From NCBI GenBank assembly GCA_963920705.1, contig OY987226.1, forward strand, positions 16,804,501-16,868,500: DNA of 64,000 nucleotides, written 5' to 3'. Below, one piece after another: positions 11,093 through 23,200 of this stretch (the first letter of the stretch is position 1; each line of letters starts with the position of its first letter). The notes below the pieces were generated by a model, which was not told the DNA's origin, made no database searches, and saw only the letters and a list, made by a program, of their open reading frames with translations. Source of the DNA: Odiellus spinosus (lineage: Eukaryota; Arthropoda; Arachnida; Opiliones; Phalangiidae). Position numbers and translations under genes: made by a program.

Positions 11093-13717
11093 AAGGCGAA
11101 TTTAAAGGGACTTAAGGCGAATTTAAAGGGACTTAAGGCGAATTTAAAGGGACTTAAGGCGAATTTAAAGGGACTTAAGGCGAATTTAAAGGGACTTAAG
11201 GCGAATTTAAAGGGACTTAAGGCGAATTTAAAGGGACTTAAGGCGAATTTAAAGGGACTTAAGGCGAATTTAAAGGGACTTAAGGCGAATTTAAAGGGAC
11301 TTAAGGCGAATTTAAAGGGACTTAAGGCGAATTTAAAGGGACTTAAGGCGAATTTAAAGGGACTTAAGGCGAATTTAAAGGGACTTAAGGCGAATTTAAA
11401 GGGACTTAAGGCGAATTTAAAGGGACTTAAGGCGAATTTAAAGGGACTTAAGGCGAATTTAAAGGGACTTAAGGCGAATTTAAAGGGACTTAAGGCGAAT
11501 TTAAAGGGACTTAAGGCGAATTTAAAGGGACTTAAGGCGAATTTAAAGGGACTTAAGGCGAATTTAAAGGGACTTAAGGCGAATTTAAAGGGACTTAAGG
11601 CGAATTTAAAGGGACTTAAGGCGAATTTAAAGGGACTTAAGGCGAATTTAAAGGGACTTAAGGCGAATTTAAAGGGACTTAAGGCGAATTTAAAGGGACT
11701 TAAGGCGAATTTAAAGGGACTTAAGGCGAATTTAAAGGGACTTAAGGCGAATTTAAAGGGACTTAAGGCGAATTTAAAGGGACTTAAGGCGAATTTAAAG
11801 GGACTTAAGGCGAATTTAAAGGGACTTAAGGCGAATTTAAAGGGACTTAAGGCGAATTTAAAGGGACTTAAGGCGAATTTAAAGGGACTTAAGGCGAATT
11901 TAAAGGGACTTAAGGCGAATTTAAAGGGACTTAAGGCGAATTTAAAGGGACTTAAGGCGAATTTAAAGGGACTTAAGGCGAATTTAAAGGGACTTAAGGC
12001 GAATTTAAAGGGACTTAAGGCGAATTTAAAGGGACTTAAGGCGAATTTAAAGGGACTTAAGGCGAATTTAAAGGGACTTAAGGCGAATTTAAAGGGACTT
12101 AAGGCGAATTTAAAGGGACTTAAGGCGAATTTAAAGGGACTTAAGGCGAATTTAAAGGGACTTAAGGCGAATTTAAAGGGACTTAAGGCGAATTTAAAGG
12201 GACTTAAGGCGAATTTAAAGGGACTTAAGGCGAATTTAAAGGGACTTAAGGCGAATTTAAAGGGACTTAAGGCGAATTTAAAGGGACTTAAGGCGAATTT
12301 AAAGGGACTTAAGGCGAATTTAAAGGGACTTAAGGCGAATTTAAAGGGACTTAAGGCGAATTTAAAGGGACTTAAGGCGAATTTAAAGGGACTTAAGGCG
12401 AATTTAAAGGGACTTAAGGCGAATTTAAAGGGACTTAAGGCGAATTTAAAGGGACTTAAGGCGAATTTAAAGGGACTTAAGGCGAATTTAAAGGGACTTA
12501 AGGCGAATTTAAAGGGACTTAAGGCGAATTTAAAGGGACTTAAGGCGAATTTAAAGGGACTTAAGGCGAATTTAAAGGGACTTAAGGCGAATTTAAAGGG
12601 ACTTAAGGCGAATTTAAAGGGACTTAAGGCGAATTTAAAGGGACTTAAGGCGAATTTAAAGGGACTTAAGGCGAATTTAAAGGGACTTAAGGCGAATTTA
12701 AAGGGACTTAAGGCGAATTTAAAGGGACTTAAGGCGAATTTAAAGGGACTTAAGGCGAATTTAAAGGGACTTAAGGCGAATTTAAAGGGACTTAAGGCGA
12801 ATTTAAAGGGACTTAAGGCGAATTTAAAGGGACTTAAGGCGAATTTAAAGGGACTTAAGGCGAATTTAAAGGGACTTAAGGCGAATTTAAAGGGACTTAA
12901 GGCGAATTTAAAGGGACTTAAGGCGAATTTAAAGGGACTTAAGGCGAATTTAAAGGGACTTAAGGCGAATTTAAAGGGACTTAAGGCGAATTTAAAGGGA
13001 CTTAAGGCGAATTTAAAGGGACTTAAGGCGAATTTAAAGGGACTTAAGGCGAATTTAAAGGGACTTAAGGCGAATTTAAAGGGACTTAAGGCGAATTTAA
13101 AGGGACTTAAGGCGAATTTAAAGGGACTTAAGGCGAATTTAAAGGGACTTAAGGCGAATTTAAAGGGACTTAAGGCGAATTTAAAGGGACTTAAGGCGAA
13201 TTTAAAGGGACTTAAGGCGAATTTAAAGGGACTTAAGGCGAATTTAAAGGGACTTAAGGCGAATTTAAAGGGACTTAAGGCGAATTTAAAGGGACTTAAG
13301 GCGAATTTAAAGGGACTTAAGGCGAATTTAAAGGGACTTAAGGCGAATTTAAAGGGACTTAAGGCGAATTTAAAGGGACTTAAGGCGAATTTAAAGGGAC
13401 TTAAGGCGAATTTAAAGGGACTTAAGGCGAATTTAAAGGGACTTAAGGCGAATTTAAAGGGACTTAAGGCGAATTTAAAGGGACTTAAGGCGAATTTAAA
13501 GGGACTTAAGGCGAATTTAAAGGGACTTAAGGCGAATTTAAAGGGACTTAAGGCGAATTTAAAGGGACTTAAGGCGAATTTAAAGGGACTTAAGGCGAAT
13601 TTAAAGGGACTTAAGGCGAATTTAAAGGGACTTAAGGCGAATTTAAAGGGACTTAAGGCGAATTTAAAGGGACTTAAGGCGAATTTAAAGGGACTTAAGG
13701 CGAATTTAAAGGGACTT
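11093..13717. repeat. Perfect 21-bp minisatellite, 125 copies
   Basis: Exactly 125 tandem copies of a 21-bp unit: AAGGCGAATTTAAA followed by GGGACTT. I saw no substitution or indel between copies over 2,625 bp. Since 21 is divisible by three and the unit has no stop in this frame, it gives an open frame (11081-13732, 883 codons) that reads Lys-Ala-Asn-Leu-Lys-Gly-Leu 125 times. The frame opens four codons before the repeats and stops four codons after them. There is no splice context, signal peptide or non-repeat domain, so I treat it as a minisatellite. Translation of such a homogeneous frame cannot be excluded without RNA data. Confidence 0.95.
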
Positions 13718-13732
13718 AAGTCTCATTTATGA

Positions 13733-14693
13733 CGTCATAAAATGAGTAATTCGTTTAAAAATTTAAGCGTGAGTTTATAAGAAACCACCCTTTGGGGGAA
13801 AGTATGAAACGCTGTGAAAACGTGCAACATCGCCGTAAACCTCGACGAATTGAGACACCGCTTCAATCACGTGGAAATAGTTCCACTAAAAACATTTTCC
13901 TACGCTATCTCGCGGAACTATTTTCGGTGTTTATATTCGGAAACTGAGGCGCGCGTTTGGCACGCTAGAATTAGCCCTTTTTAACCTTCGCTTTAAAATC
14001 AAAAACAAAATATTTTGGTACAACCAGAAGCGGAGTTTCCAACCGAACTCCAGATCTGCCACAAAATATGTAAATTTACCCTTTCGAAATTTTATTTTGC
14101 TTCCCTGATTTTATCAATTTTAGCCCCGGGAAAGCGCTGGTTCTCGGTTTTTCTCGAAGTGCCAAGATAAACTATTTTAGTGGCTCTCTGTGGAACACAG
14201 CTGAACCAGTTTTTCATTATTCTGGGTTCGAGACGAAGCCCTTACGATTTACGAAACGGGTAATCCTATCCTGGCACAGAAGGCGAAATATCACAGTGTC
14301 TAGGCACTGTCATAGAGGAGCAAGATAAAATTTCTAGATGAGGTTAGAGCGGCAGCTAGCTGGAGGGTTTGATTAATCGACTTTTGCCGTGGCCGGGATG
14401 GAGGTCCATTCAGCGCGGCATAGGATGTAAGCTCCTAGTTATCCGCTCCTGGTACAGCGAGTTGTGTAACTACCCTTTGAGTTTGTTTTTATTTAAAAAT
14501 ATATCTCGATAAAAGCTTCTTAAAAGATTGAACGTGTAGTTAAAATACACTTTCAGCGAGGATCGAGTATTAAAACAGACAATAGGATTACTTCAAATAT
14601 GGCATGTAGCATTTACGACGGTGAATTTAAAGAATATATTTTTATGTCCCATCGTTTCTCTATCCCAAAATTGTAGGTGCCAGAGCAAACCAA
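13733..14693. other. Intergenic region upstream of stumps
   Basis: No conserved coding is visible. It probably includes the stumps 5' UTR and promoter. A possible UTR splice acceptor (ATTGTAG at about 14669-14675) precedes the start codon by about 20 bp, so an upstream non-coding exon is possible. No TATA or initiator element could be assigned with confidence. Confidence 0.4.
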
Positions 14694-17600
14694 ATGGATC
14701 AAGGAGAATCTAAAACACCTAGGGTAGACGTCGATATCATCTTCGCGGAAGATACGGCTGGATGGGACACTTATCTGACCGATTTCCTCAATTACTTTCA
14801 AGAATCGCCAGAAGCGGCTAGTACAGGGCCGTCTTCTAAAAGACTCAACATTCGCCACGACAAACTGGAAAATGTCAACCTAAACAATATAAGCGCGCTG
14901 GATGTTAAAGCCATCTCGACATCTAGGGCGACCTTGATCATTCTCTCCCCCGCTTTTATAAACTACATCGAAACACACGCGGATGTTTACGAGCTTTGCA
15001 AACTCTTGAAACCGGCAAATACGGTGGCCATGTTGTGCGGAGTTTCCGATATGGATATTTTGTCGGTTCACCGGGCCGCGTTGGTCTCCTACGACGCCTG
15101 GCCAAGACTGGTGGCAAAAAACACAGATAACGAGTTCGTACTATCATTGGTGCATTCTTTGCAAGAGGTCTTGGCCAAGACGCACGAATCGACGCAGCTA
15201 ATTAACAAGTTCAATCTCAAATTAACCCCTCGAAAGGTCAAAGATGTAAGCCTTACGTATCTGTCATTTGACGCCAAAAATCAATAGATGTTATCTTTCT
15301 TATTAATCAAACCTTGTTATCATCCTTGCAGGGTCACAATAAGGTTTTCCTTCTATTGGAACAACCCTTGGATCCTATACACAAAGTACAAGTATTTCTG
15401 GAAGGCGACGGAGTTCGTGAGGTACCGGTCAAGCAACGAAATCCATACACTTTACAATTCGTCGTTCCAGGTATAATACGCCAAATAACCAATTAATACC
15501 AGTTTTAACTAATCGAATGCTTGTCGCAGAAACGTATCTTAAAGTATCCAAAATCCTGAACGTCCATATTAGAAGTCAGGGTCGATTGTTGGGTGTTCTT
15601 CCCCTGAAGGTCGAATCTTTGATGGGTGAACTGTCCACCATTTTGTCCGGGGTTGATTCGCCCTACGAATTACTCTGTAGAACATTAGGATTAGATTCCA
15701 GACACCAAGTGGATGCCTTTCTCACCGATCGATTTAGACAAAGACTACCAAGAGGATTTCAAGCAGAATGGATAACGCCACCTCAGTCCGTGGCGGACAA
15801 AAATAACAGTAGTAAGACTCACGAGTATTATTTTATTTTATAATCTTGGGTAATTTTATTATTAACCCGGGGTTTCTCCTCTTTTATATATAGTTAAAGA
15901 AGAACTGCCGACACTTCTGCATTTCTCGGCGTGTTACGGACTGAAATCATTTACCAGACTATTGCTGGATTCACCAGGCGGAAACGTAGCGTGCACCATC
16001 AAGAACAGCAAAGGTTTTACTCCGAGTCAACTGGCCAATTACGCCGGGCATAATGACTTGGCGTTGTTACTTCACGACGCCGAAAAGGGTCTGAAAACGT
16101 CGGAACGACCCCTCAAAAAACTGAGCTACGAAAATCTTGTAGCGGCCACTGCTTGCTGGTCCATTGACAATCAAAGCTACGGTATACCATCTTTCAACGA
16201 ATAATATCTAAATTGATTATAAATAAATCGAATGTTTTACGCTAAAACAACTTCGTGCATCTTATTTCCAGTTAATATGCCGTCAGAATATAGCGAAGGG
16301 TCTGGGGGTAGTTTTCAGATGCCAGGAAATCCCAATAGCGGGGGCAGGCCCGAAGAGCAGTTCTCACCGACAGAAGCTCAAGCTGACATACCACCGCCTT
16401 GGGAGGAAAGTACATATCTATCAATGCAGCCACTCAAAATGCCGGAATATTGCACTCAACCAATCAAAATGCCGGAATCTTACACGCACCCATTCAAAAT
16501 TCCGGAATACACAACCACGCCTCTTTCGCAACGATTCAATCTGGAAGAATTCAATTGTCCTAAACGGGAAGAGTCAATTAACAACTTTTCGTTAGAATCC
16601 CTCGAGGAATCTGACCGAGGTAAATTGGACTATTAAAACTATGCAACTAACTTTCTCATCGTCTCTGTCACGGCCCGTTCACTCGCGTTGGTACGCGAGG
16701 AGGAGGTTCAAAACCTAAGTAACTCAACGCCAAAATGGCAAATTAAACATCAGATAACTTCTACAAAATGCATGTGCGGCTAACGTCACCGCCTGGTGAA
16801 CATAGTCGAGTGGCCGTTTTTTATGTTGAAGGAGCGCGATATTTTCAAACCTCCTTGTGCCACAGCCCGAGTAAATGGACCATGGTTCTTCCGCGTCAAC
16901 GACTATGAAACGTGGGTTCGAGAATTTCAAGTTAAACAGATAATATAGTAGAAAATACTGTAAAAATGACATGTATTTAGAGATTTGTTTCAAATGACTG
17001 ATCAAACGAAATTAGGAATCAGTCATTTGGAAAACACGTTTCCTGGTCCCTTAAATGCTTAACAAACGCTATAAACAATGAAATATTTCTAGATGGAGCT
17101 TCAGCGAGTAACAAATGCTTTACTAACAGTCAAAACGAACTCGCAAACATATTGGAAAGTTTTAAACAGGGTCGAAGTATTGAAGATATCGAAACGGCGG
17201 TCCACGAGTGGAGGAGGAAGAATTCGGTCCCTTTACTAGAAGACGAGGTACGTAATCGATGGTATAGGAACCAATTCCAAAAAATACGGAGAACTAACTT
17301 TGAAATTAAATTTGCAGGAAGCTTTGAATATTTTGAGGCAAGAATACGAGAAGACGCTGACTGAAAAAAGTCCCAAAAACCGCAAGAAAGGTTTCGGCAT
17401 CAAAAGCATTTTTCCCAACAAGGGTAAATACACAGAGAAAAAGAAAGTTCCCGGAGTAAGTTAGGACGCACTATGAATACATCTTTTTCGAAATTACTAA
17501 ATACTACCACCATTTAGATGGTTAACTCTCAATCCAACACCTCATTATCGTCCATGGAAAACGTAGAGACGAATCCAACCACCCAATCGCCTAACGTGAA

Positions 17601-19221
17601 AAGACCATTACCCACACCGAGGAAGACGTTAAACTTGGAGGATTTCGATCCATTGAGACCCATCAGCACAGTCAGTAGTTCAGGATCTAGAGCCAGTGAG
17701 TAGTTAGCTGCCATAATTCAAGTCTTGACAGTTCTAAGTAATTTAGTTCAACTTTTATTTCCAGGTACCGCTTCTAATCTCAGCAATTTAAGTACAGGAA
17801 GCGTTTACGATAGCGGAAATCAGACCGATTCTTGCGATGAAAATCACACTAAAAGGGTTTGTCGCTTTTGTAATAAGGAATTTGGTAATCAATTCCAGTC
17901 ACCAGTTCTTATAAGTTCATTTCCATACAGCCTTACGTCAATCATAGCGTATTGCAAAGGACACTAGCGAATCTGAAGCCGTGCCTAAACAGACACCCAC
18001 CAATCCCAATAAAACCGCCAGCACCACCTCCTAGAAATCGTACTACACCGGTTGCGCCCCAAGAAGAAGAACATTATTCGCATCCCAGACATAGTTTTGA
18101 CGCGTGTACCACTTTCACCACCGACAAATGCACAACGGAAAATAATACGAGTAGACCCGAAGACAGAATTTCTCAGCAGGAGTACGTAGGTCCCGATTAC
18201 GCCGCCGCCTGCTGGCAAAGATCCAGACTAAATAACTCAGGTAATCTGGACGCTGATTACTAGTATTTTAAGACATGATAGGGTAAGCTCTCAGGAGTTT
18301 TTGAACAAATTAATGATATCATACGAGTAGAAATTGGACTGGTTGAGAAATAGAGAGAAATGAAATAGTATTGATTTTTACAAGATGGGTAGTAAAGTAC
18401 TTAAGAGTTTAATTTGGTAGATTATGGAAAGGTTTCCTGGAGTAAGTGAGACTTTGAGGACATAGTTAAAAATCGTTCTAAGTTGCCGAATAGATATTTT
18501 AAATTGCCTAGAGATAGCTAGGTCTTGAGGTTGCCAAAACAACTAGGTTAGTTCCAGCTGTTGAACTTACTATGTCAAGATCTCATATCAACTCGGTAAA
18601 ATAAGAGCACAGAACGAAGGGAAATCAAACTGTCTCTCCTTGATAGCAAAGGGAAATCCCATTAGGCGTTTCCTGCTACCATATGGTGGTCGAAATAACT
18701 ATAACTATTTGTAGCACAGTTGGGATGTTTTCCCAGAGATCAGTATTTCAAACCCACCCCATGACCCAGAGTTAGCTTTTCCTAATGGTTAAAATCAGGT
18801 GTTAAAATCTCTATTAGAGGAATACGTCATAGCGAATATTGAAATGATTTTCGAGTGCAAGTAACTTGATCTCGTTTCATTTACTATTGCAGCGCCTAAT
18901 TTGTGCAAAGCTCAATCAAATCAGTCACTAAATTCGAGAATTAGCGCAACATCGTGCGAAGAAGAAGACTGCTATAAGATCCTGCCTCCTCCCATACCGG
19001 TGTATCGCAAAGCATCGGCCCCCGTAATGGAATTCCCGAGTCAGTGCCATCCCGATTTGGAATACGACATACCAAAACCAACAATAATCTTCACGCCATC
19101 CAAATCGCCTGGAAATACTTTTTTCACGAACCAAGAGTGTCATTATTATGCTATACCAAGATCCATTCAAACCGTTGATTGCATTCCCACGGAACCCCCG
19201 CCCCCACCTCCTTCCACCTAA
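14694..19221 (+). CDS. stumps: Stumps/Dof (DBB-family FGF-receptor adaptor), 11 exons
   Basis: Exons: 14694-15245, 15332-15470, 15530-15811, 15894-16181, 16272-16619, 17093-17247, 17318-17455, 17518-17695, 17765-17856, 17931-18240, 18893-19221. All junctions are phase-consistent, giving 936 aa. Residues about 10-150 form a TIR-like region (VDVDIIFAED; LIILSPAFINYIE). Residues about 185-324 form the DBB domain shared by Dof, BCAP and BANK. Residues about 330-390 hold two ankyrin repeats (LLHFSACYG; KGFTPSQLANYAGHNDLALL). The rest is low-complexity adaptor tail: three MPEY-like repeats in exon 5, a proline-rich PPAPPPRNR segment in exon 10, and tyrosines in EYVGPDYA, EYDIP and YYAIP that could dock SH2 proteins. 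The family acts in the cytoplasm, linking FGF receptors to Ras/MAPK in mesoderm and tracheal migration. The length fits the family. The exon 9 donor (AGG|gtttgt) is weak and is the least certain junction; a better-looking GTAATC donor at 17885 would break the frame. Confidence 0.9.
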
Positions 19222-20299
19222 AACCAGGAAACACTAGGCGCGGAGGTTCAAGGCTAAAGGAGTCAAAAGTGACCTAATAACTCAATTGCATTTTAACAAT
19301 GATATTTGCAGAATCTACGATTTTAATACCATGGTGCATTTTTATCTAATATATTTTCCCAGCATGTTGTACGTTATCCGTAAACAAAACGAATGATTAA
19401 ATTATAAGTACAATAATTTAATTTAGTAATATCATTAAAATATAGAAGCCCACACTGTGAATGCTTATACGGGGTTCATAAAACATTTGGAAAACCAATT
19501 CCCCTGATTCTTGAAGGTTTTACAAGTGAATTTTCCCTGATAATTCAAGGTGAAACAATGGTTAAAAACTAGGAAATTACCTGATTAAGGTACTATAAAC
19601 TTGATGTCATTAAAGTTTATGATTAAGTATTAGTATTTCCATAAATTTCCTAATTTATTTATTTTGTAAGAGTTTCCCTGATATTTGCCTGATTTTTTGG
19701 CAACGTTCAAAGTGCTTGATATTTCCAGGTACTCCAAGTTTGTATAAACCCTGTTATAAGTGTTGAATTGAGGGGCTGAGTTTGCAAATAGATTAATATC
19801 TTAGGTTTGTTGCGCTAGATAATTTCAAGTATATCTCGCAATCAATCCATCTACCTGAGTCTCAGAAACGCGATATTCAAATCTTACTCAACCAATGTTG
19901 TGCTGACTTCCCCAAATGAGGTTTCAAAATTTATGTGAGTCCCTCCCTCATCTCCAGCTAGTGTGCTTCTATCTTTTCTTGGTAACATTTTTAATTGCGA
20001 AACTTATGTCATCAAATCATTTTGAAATCAACTATAGACTGAAGTTACTGACATACTAAGTTATAACCTTGGAAAGAGGCCTAATCCAGTTTTCAATGAA
20101 AAATTTGGTACTTTTTTAGAACGTAACTTAATATAGATGTAGTTAATAAATAAGAATACTTATATAATTGTTTGTACCAATTGTTCACACTTTTATATGA
20201 AACCAAAATAAACAGATTTTATACAAGGGGCGTATCTCTGAACGTTAATTCGTAATAAAAATTAATAAATTTGTTACAAGTACCTCATTTTCGGTGACT
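19222..20299. other. Convergent intergenic/3' UTR region between stumps and SNAPC4
   Basis: AT-rich DNA with no coding signal. Both flanking genes end here, so it is probably mostly their 3' UTRs. Near 19475-19700 there are several short repeated phrases (for example CCTGAT and TTTCCCTGAT), but no clear element ends. Confidence 0.5.
20207..20212 (+). terminator. Candidate poly(A) signal for stumps
   Basis: This AATAAA lies about 1 kb after the stumps stop and just before the convergent SNAPC4 stop. Position is the only support, and other A/T-rich hexamers lie nearby. Confidence 0.25.
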
Positions 20300-23200
20300 C
20301 TACTTGTTCAGTCTGGAACTCTTTCTGACAATGATATCAGGTGGAGGGACGTATTTTCGCCTCTTTTTACGCGGTGGTTTGGGTATATCCGGTTCTTCAT
20401 TAGCTTCAGGGCCCTCAACTGGGCGTTTTTTGATTAATCCTGCTCTTATTCGAGCCATGGTCAAGTTTTCCATTCTGCTCATAGCCGCTTTAATCCTCAT
20501 TGAACCATGATGTTTAGTTTGGTAGCACTTAACGGGTCTCGCTTTACGTTTACCAGTTTGTGTTCTTTCGTGCATGATGTATTTGTGTTTCAAACCATCA
20601 ACCTCTTCCCTTTCTTCCGGAGAGACCAAGTCGCCATCTATCGGCTTCAAAATCGACAACAAACCAGGCCAGAAAAAAATGCAAACGAATCGTCGTCGTA
20701 AAATGTTGTAGCCTTGACGCATCCTTCGTAACTCTTCACAAAGACACCGATCCCATTGGCTTTTTACTTCACTTTCGAGATCGGAATTACCAGACTGGTC
20801 ATCGAGATCAGCGTTGTCCGAAGTTCGCCGTCGTTTACCTAACTTACACGCCGGGCACAAAATGCTAGATTTGCCAATGATGGAATGAACTATATCGGGT
20901 GAGGTAATTCCAATAGCCATCCGGGCCATGCGAGTACGTTCCGTTACAAGGATTTGAAACGATTGGAGGACATCGAGTGTTGGTTGTAAGACGCTTTTCG
21001 GATATTGCTCATTCTCTTGGTCATTAACGGTGGTCAGATCGTAACACGTTTCGCCCACAACACGCGTAGCTAATCCCAACTGTCTTTCTTGGTGTTTTAG
21101 TAAACGTCTACTCGTGTAAACTACCTCTTCGTCGGAGTTCTCACTTTGCGTATCTTCGGGTTTCGGAGCTACTCGTTTTAGGCCTAACGCGTGGTGGAGT
21201 GTATTGCAACTCGCGTTGTATTGCGCTTCACGAAAACCCCCAAACACTGAAAAGAGAGTAACCGGTCATTTTTCTAAAACCAGAAAACATTATTGATCTA
21301 AAACTACTAAATTATACACATCAAAGTTATAAAATCAGTAAACCTAAGGGTCATCCTTTTAAAACTAGTAAACCTTTGCATCATAGTCCTAAAAAAAGTA
21401 TACCTTTGAGTCATCGTCCTAAAACAAGTAAACCTTAGCGTTATCGTCCCAACACAAGTAAACCTTCGCGTAATCATCCTAAAACAAGTAAACATTTATG
21501 TCGTCGTTCTAAGACAAGTAAACATTCGCGTCATCATTCTAAAACTAATAAAACTTCTTAAAACCACTTAGTAAACACTTAATTTACAATGTCCGTATGT
21601 GTGTACATCCATAACTTTTTCCAGGATGTTCCAGAAAAGTCAAGAGGTCTAGAAAGTTCTGGAAAATTACCCGAAATACACGCTAGAATAAATTCGTTCA
21701 AATTTGCCAATGGTCGAGGCAGTCTTTTGAGATATAAATGTTAGAAAGAGGGGTAGCTCTGATTAGTTATTACAGGCAAGCACGGAGCATTTTCAGCCAA
21801 TGAAAATATTGCAGCAGAAACGGCTACTAGATAGCTCTGGGGTACGATTCATTCGCCCCTTTTCCGGCGTGGATATGTGGCCTGCTTTTTTTATTTATTC
21901 TTGGGTCTATTCTAGAAAAGTCTATAAAAATCTAGAAAATTGTGGAAATTTTCTATCCATGAATTTCCAGCTTCAAAATCTTGCATCTAATATGTCTCAT
22001 ATTTTTTACAGGTTTTTGCTTGTGCATTTAAAAATTTTTAAATAAAAAGAAATTCTCTTACTTTTGTGGATTCCTGTCCTTTTGGGGTAGAAATTAAGAA
22101 GTTCAAACGATTGATAGAAGATCTGGTTTATTTCGTTGTCTACACTTTCTTCGATCCTTGCCATCCTTTCGGCATTTTCTTTCGTTCTCATGTTTTTAGT
22201 TTCGACATCTAGACTGTTTCTGCAAATGATGGACACTTCGGAGATCATAAAATCAAGCTCGACTTCGGAAATTCTGGGAACCGCGATGTCGTAGTTCTCG
22301 TCATAATGATTTGGGTAGAATTTCTTCAAAGACTTCGCTCCTCTGAAATATCTTCCAGCTTTTCCTCCTTTACGACTCCTCAAATATTCTAGTTTTGCGC
22401 GAATGTAATTGCAAAAGAAAACTCGTCTCATAAATAGATTTTTTGACGCCAAAGATGGGATATTTGGCCACATGAACGTTGGATCATCCTATTCAAAAAG
22501 GAAATTTTCATTTGATGAATAGATTTATAAAATTATCTTACAATTTTTTCAAGCACATCCGGAATGTATGTTAAGATAATATTGAACCTCGAACGAAGTT
22601 GCCGAACAATTAGACCCGGAAATTCTTTGCCTATAAGCGGCCAATCATCTGTAATGCAAGTGATTAATAGACAAATTTAAAATAATTAAGCCAGCTTAAT
22701 ATTTTGTGCTCATAAGATTATCTAAACCAAATGAAAATAAAATAAATATAACGCACTAGTGCGCAACAAAATCTATAAATGAAGGTTTTCATGAAAACAA
22801 ATTCGCAAACGGCTTAACAAGCTTTTTTTAAAAATCAGGCTTATTAGGCTTGAGTGAACAGCGGGATATGACAGTGGGATTGGCCCAAATGAGGGGGGGG
22901 GGGGGGAGGGGGTGTGGAAGAGGATTAGTGGGATTTACTCAAATGGACGGGAATAGGCTGAGTGAGATTGTCACGAATGGTGGGATTAGGCTGAGCGAGA
23001 TTTTCACAAATGATGAGATTAGGCTTAGCGAGTTTTACGCGAAATATTGGAATTAGGCTTAGCGAGTTTTACGCGAATAGTGGAATTAGGCTTAGCGAGT
23101 TTTACGTGAATAGTGAAATTAGGCTATGGGATTGTTACACGAATAGTGAAATTAGTCTATGAGATTGTTACATGAATGACAGAATTATGCCAATTCATCA

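Noticed and set aside
20304-20701. Plus-strand open frames opposite the last SNAPC4 exon
   Set aside because: Shadow frames of a well-supported minus-strand exon.
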